A program made the translations under genes and the position numbers. Positions 61,140-64,000 of a stretch of 64,000 nt of DNA are shown here, one piece after another. Numbering within the stretch: position 1 is the first letter of the stretch; every line of letters starts with the position of its first letter. Origin of the DNA: Cryomorphaceae bacterium (GTDB lineage: Bacteria; Bacteroidota; Bacteroidia; Flavobacteriales; Flavobacteriaceae); contig QOPV01000005.1 in the NCBI GenBank assembly GCA_003331265.1, positions 1-64,000 on the forward strand, read 5' to 3'. Under the pieces are notes generated by a model. That model was not told the DNA's origin and searched no databases. It worked only from the letters and a program-made list of their open reading frames with translations.

Positions 61140-63347
61140 TTAAAATTTGTATTCTAATCCAGTATAAATTCCAAATGGGTGTCCTGGTCTTAATCCAGCA
61201 GGTGCTCTTGAAACAGCATATTTTTCATCTAATAAATTGATTATTTTCGATGTATAAGTTATTCCTGATCGAACTTTATATTTAAAAGAAATATCAAAAA
61301 TAAAATATGATGGAACTTCAATTGAACCATCTGCTATAGTTGAAAATTTTCCATTATAATTCCCATTAAAATTAATTTCAAATTTATTTGTTTTGATACC
61401 AATATTTGAATTCAATTGATGTTGTGGAATATATGGAATTCTATCGCCATTACTTACTTCTCCCCAAATGTCTTGAGTACTTCCAAAATCAGTCAAGAAC
61501 TTAGCATTTGTAAGAGTATATGAAAATGAAAAGGGAACAGAAATATTTTTATTCTCAATAAAATCAGATGTCAGTAATATTTCTAATCCATTAACCAAGG
61601 CTTTTCCGGCATTAAATGGATCAAGTTCTCCAAAACCACCAGTTGCTGCAAGATCATTTCCTAGTAAGTTGCTGTAATCGTTTTGATATGCTATAATTTC
61701 AGCATTTACCCTATTTATGGAAAATCGACCTCCTAATTCTAAATTCAAACTCTCCTCAGCTCTTTGACCAATAGAACTACCTGGAGGTGAATATCCTTTA
61801 TGTATTCCTCCAAATATTGAAAATTTATTATTTATAGTATAATTAACTCCAATTCCAGGTATAAATACTGATACTTTATTTTCTCTTGAAGAAAGATCAT
61901 TTATATTTCTTAAAGGATTATCTTTTCCAAAATCATCTCTTGCTAATATTATTGATTCATATCTTAAGCCAGGTGAAACTGTAAATCCTTTGATTTTATA
62001 TTTGTACATTATATATGAGGCAAAAGAATTTGCAGAGCTTATTCTGTTTCCTTGAGATCCTTTTTCTCCATAAGTGTTTAATGACATAGATCCATTTGTT
62101 ATTAAATACTTATCCTCCCATTGAAACCTGTCTTCCTCGTCGTAATGAACTCTAAAACCAATTTCTAGATCATTAAACGAGTTGTTATCTCCATACCAAT
62201 GATAATCGATTTTAGTTTGAACTCCTTTTGAAACATATTTTCTGTTATTTGCTTTAACTTTTAAAGCATTTTCTGAATCTGATAGTCCTTTTAAAATTGA
62301 AATGTGACCAGCGTAATTTTGAGAATTAGAAATTATTTTTGAAATTTTTTGTGAACTTCCTTCAAAGACAACGTCATCCAATTTATACCAATTTCTTTTA
62401 AATCCATTGTAATACGCATTAGTTGTAATTTTAAATCTCTCATTGAAATTTAACTCATGAGTTACTAGAAATTGTATGTGTTCAGCATCCATTTTATCTT
62501 TTTCAGATCCTGGATACCTAAGAAAAGGATTTTTTTCAAAATCATTTTCAGAAAGTCCTAAATAAGTTTCATTCGATATCTCATCATAATGATGAAATTT
62601 TAATTCTAAATTTTGTTTAATTTTTCTTTTTTTTGATAGTTGAAATCTAATTTTAGAAGTTATTTCATTTATATCAAATCCAGTATTTAAATTATTTGCG
62701 AGAGTTTTAAAACCATCAGAATTATAATTTAAATATTCAAACATATACCCAAATTTATTAGAGCTATTACCAAGAGTTAAATGTGTTTGTCCAGTTTTAA
62801 AACTACCGTAACTTGAAGAAATTTTTCCATTGAATGATTCTGGTATTTCAGTTGATACAAAATTTATAGCTCCACCTGTTGTATAGGGTCCATATTGTAT
62901 TTGACTACTTCCTTTTAAAACTTCAACAGCTTGCATTCTAGCAATAGATGGAAAATAATATGCAGATGAAGCGCTGTAAGGCGCTGGAGAAATTAGGATT
63001 CCATCTTCCATAATAGCTATTTTTGAACTTCTTTCTGGCGATGTCCCCCTAATACTTATATTAGGGCGTAATCCAAAACCGTCTTCCTCATAAAAATTGA
63101 TTCCTGAAATTTTATTTAATGCTCTATTAATATCTGTATAATTAAATTTTGCCAATTCCTCGGTAGAAAGGTAATATGCGGCTCCGGTTCTATTTTTTGC
63201 AACAAATTTATTTCCTAAAATAGTATTGGCTTTGATGATTACTTCATCCAATGCGGTTATTGAATCTTTAGATTTTTCATTTTGTTGATTCTGAGTATAT
63301 AAATTTAAACTTAAAAATAAGGTTAAAGTGAGTATTGTTTTTTTCAT
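61140..63347 (-). CDS. TonB-dependent ferric-siderophore/FecA-like receptor
   Basis: The 735-residue outer-membrane receptor has a signal peptide (ending LYTQ) and a plug with NISIRGTSPERSSKIAIMED and PAPYSASSAYYFPSIARMQ, then PYTTGGAINFVSTEI, a form usual in FecA/Fe-citrate-type receptors. A 22-strand barrel ends in GIYTGLEYKF with a terminal aromatic. It lies upstream of fbpABC with a matching operator motif, so import of a ferric chelate is inferred; the chelator is unknown. Confidence 0.85.
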   Translation of the reverse strand: MKKTILTLTLFLSLNLYTQNQQNEKSKDSITALDEVIIKANTILGNKFVAKNRTGAAYYLSTEELAKFNYTDINRALNKISGINFYEEDGFGLRPNISIRGTSPERSSKIAIMEDGILISPAPYSASSAYYFPSIARMQAVEVLKGSSQIQYGPYTTGGAINFVSTEIPESFNGKISSSYGSFKTGQTHLTLGNSSNKFGYMFEYLNYNSDGFKTLANNLNTGFDINEITSKIRFQLSKKRKIKQNLELKFHHYDEISNETYLGLSENDFEKNPFLRYPGSEKDKMDAEHIQFLVTHELNFNERFKITTNAYYNGFKRNWYKLDDVVFEGSSQKISKIISNSQNYAGHISILKGLSDSENALKVKANNRKYVSKGVQTKIDYHWYGDNNSFNDLEIGFRVHYDEEDRFQWEDKYLITNGSMSLNTYGEKGSQGNRISSANSFASYIMYKYKIKGFTVSPGLRYESIILARDDFGKDNPLRNINDLSSRENKVSVFIPGIGVNYTINNKFSIFGGIHKGYSPPGSSIGQRAEESLNLELGGRFSINRVNAEIIAYQNDYSNLLGNDLAATGGFGELDPFNAGKALVNGLEILLTSDFIENKNISVPFSFSYTLTNAKFLTDFGSTQDIWGEVSNGDRIPYIPQHQLNSNIGIKTNKFEINFNGNYNGKFSTIADGSIEVPSYFIFDISFKYKVRSGITYTSKIINLLDEKYAVSRAPAGLRPGHPFGIYTGLEYKF

Positions 63348-63352
63348 TTTTG

Positions 63353-63369
63353 TTTAGATTAATTCTAAA
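63353..63369. promoter_or_regulatory. TTTAGA-N5-TCTAAA operator-like site before TonB receptor
   Basis: The second copy of the 17-bp motif has perfect 6-base arms with spacer TTAAT, ending 5 nt before the receptor ATG. A third, degenerate copy (right arm TCTAAA at 63434-63439, left arm TTTTTA) lies further upstream. The near-identical placement before two starts of the same transport system supports coregulation. Confidence 0.65.
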
Positions 63370-63489
63370 TAGTGTTAAATTTTTAGCGAAAGTAAGTCAC
63401 AAAAACCTTAAAAACAAGCTTATTTTTAATTATTCTAAATAAAGATAGTGTATAAATTTAATTTATATATATATCTATTTAAATATCAA

Positions 63490-64000
63490 TTATTTAGGTT
63501 TTGAAAAAATTTTTGTTGCAAAATTATAGGAAGATTCAAAATTAAGAGAATTCAAGTTTAAGGGAACTTTTTTTGAGTTAAAATAGGAGATTAATTTTTC
63601 TGTTGGAAAATTTCCTGTAAGTTCATCTTTAGCCATAGGGCAACCTCCGAATCCCTGAATGGCAGAATCAAATCTAAAACATCCAGCATTGTAAGCAGAA
63701 TCTATTTTATCAAACCAATCATCAGCATTAGTATGAAAATGTGCTCCAAATTCAACATCGGGATAATCAACAACTACGCTAGAAAACACCTTTGAAATAT
63801 CGTCTTTTTTAGCAGCTCCAATCGTATCAGAAATTGAAATAGTTTTTATACACATATCATTTAACAAGTCTATCCATTTTTGAACTATCTCATAATTCCA
63901 AGGATCTCCGTAAGGATTGCCAAATCCCATAGAAAGATAAATGACTAATTCTTTCTGAGATTTGTGACATATCTCTATAATCTGATTTAATTCCACAACA
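63490..64000 (-). CDS. mvaB: Hydroxymethylglutaryl-CoA lyase, 3' part (runs off right edge)
   Basis: The last 169 codons of a DRE-TIM metallolyase are present; the 5' part is outside. Visible are CIKTISISDTIGAAKKDDI, FGAHFHTNADDWFDKID with the metal His-x-His, and FDSAIQGFGGCPMAKDELTG, equivalent to the HMG-CoA lyase GCP signature with its catalytic Cys. It cleaves HMG-CoA to acetoacetate and acetyl-CoA in leucine or terpenoid breakdown. A different HMGL-like lyase cannot be excluded. Confidence 0.8.
   Translation of the reverse strand, partial: VVELNQIIEICHKSQKELVIYLSMGFGNPYGDPWNYEIVQKWIDLLNDMCIKTISISDTIGAAKKDDISKVFSSVVVDYPDVEFGAHFHTNADDWFDKIDSAYNAGCFRFDSAIQGFGGCPMAKDELTGNFPTEKLISYFNSKKVPLNLNSLNFESSYNFATKIFSKPK

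Overview
The window is AT-rich and densely coded, and it looks like a chromosome fragment of a marine-type member of the Bacteroidetes, most likely a Flavobacteriia. The evidence is the protein content: LVIVD-repeat proteins, SnoaL-like lipoproteins, a fused ResB-CcsA cytochrome c assembly protein, a DUF2452 protein, carboxypeptidase-like plug domains on a TonB receptor, PNGase F, and A/T-only start contexts without Shine-Dalgarno sites. No species can be named from sequence alone.

Layout. 1-2100 (minus): a string of very small secreted or membrane genes, mostly joined by ATGA stop/start overlaps, with several copies of the same gene beginning (MKKL + Leu-rich) and repeated leaders; some units are broken. 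2443-2553: a tRNA-Arg(ACG) and its terminator. 2658-8009 (plus): two tandem LVIVD-repeat secreted proteins and a YncE-like propeller with a Met-rich insertion. 8118-18553: mixed secreted enzymes and lipoproteins (two PHB-depolymerase-like esterases, a PhoA-type alkaline phosphatase, a DUF1080 protein, PNGase F with a DUF4920 partner). 18689-22222 (plus): a three-gene lysine-catabolism operon (lysine/saccharopine dehydrogenase family, DUF1338/HglS-like, ALDH7-like), preceded by a 24-bp near-perfect palindrome.

22229-47589 is the most interesting part: about 20 catabolic genes in divergent operons. The minus arm (22229-31335) has a pair of acyl-CoA dehydrogenases, two crotonases, a MaoC hydratase, an SDR, a thiolase, an enone/enoyl reductase (MDR) and an acyl-CoA carboxylase beta subunit with no alpha subunit nearby. 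The plus arm (31466-41890) has a GPH-type transporter, a Baeyer-Villiger monooxygenase, a long-chain acyl-CoA synthetase, an alpha/beta hydrolase, a TonB receptor with strikingly hydrophobic segments, an SDR and a nitronate-monooxygenase-like flavoprotein. An acetoacetyl-CoA synthetase faces it, and a third operon (43793-47589) has SDR + ACAD10/11-like dehydrogenase + APH-type kinase + histidine phosphatase. My inference is that a hydrophobic ketone or terpenoid-like compound is imported, oxygenated to an ester or lactone, opened, activated with CoA and degraded, with 4-hydroxyacyl-CoA intermediates handled by the kinase/ACAD pair. The substrate is not known.

47658-57431 (minus): three unrecognised or SnoaL-like secreted proteins, CcsBA cytochrome c assembly, two periplasmic folding factors (SurA-like), IMP dehydrogenase and a small Cys-rich protein. 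57503-63369 (minus): an iron uptake locus (FecA-like TonB receptor and fbpABC) with the same 17-bp operator-like motif upstream of both the receptor and fbpA. The right edge cuts an HMG-CoA-lyase-like gene; its product acetoacetate would be a substrate of the acetoacetyl-CoA synthetase.
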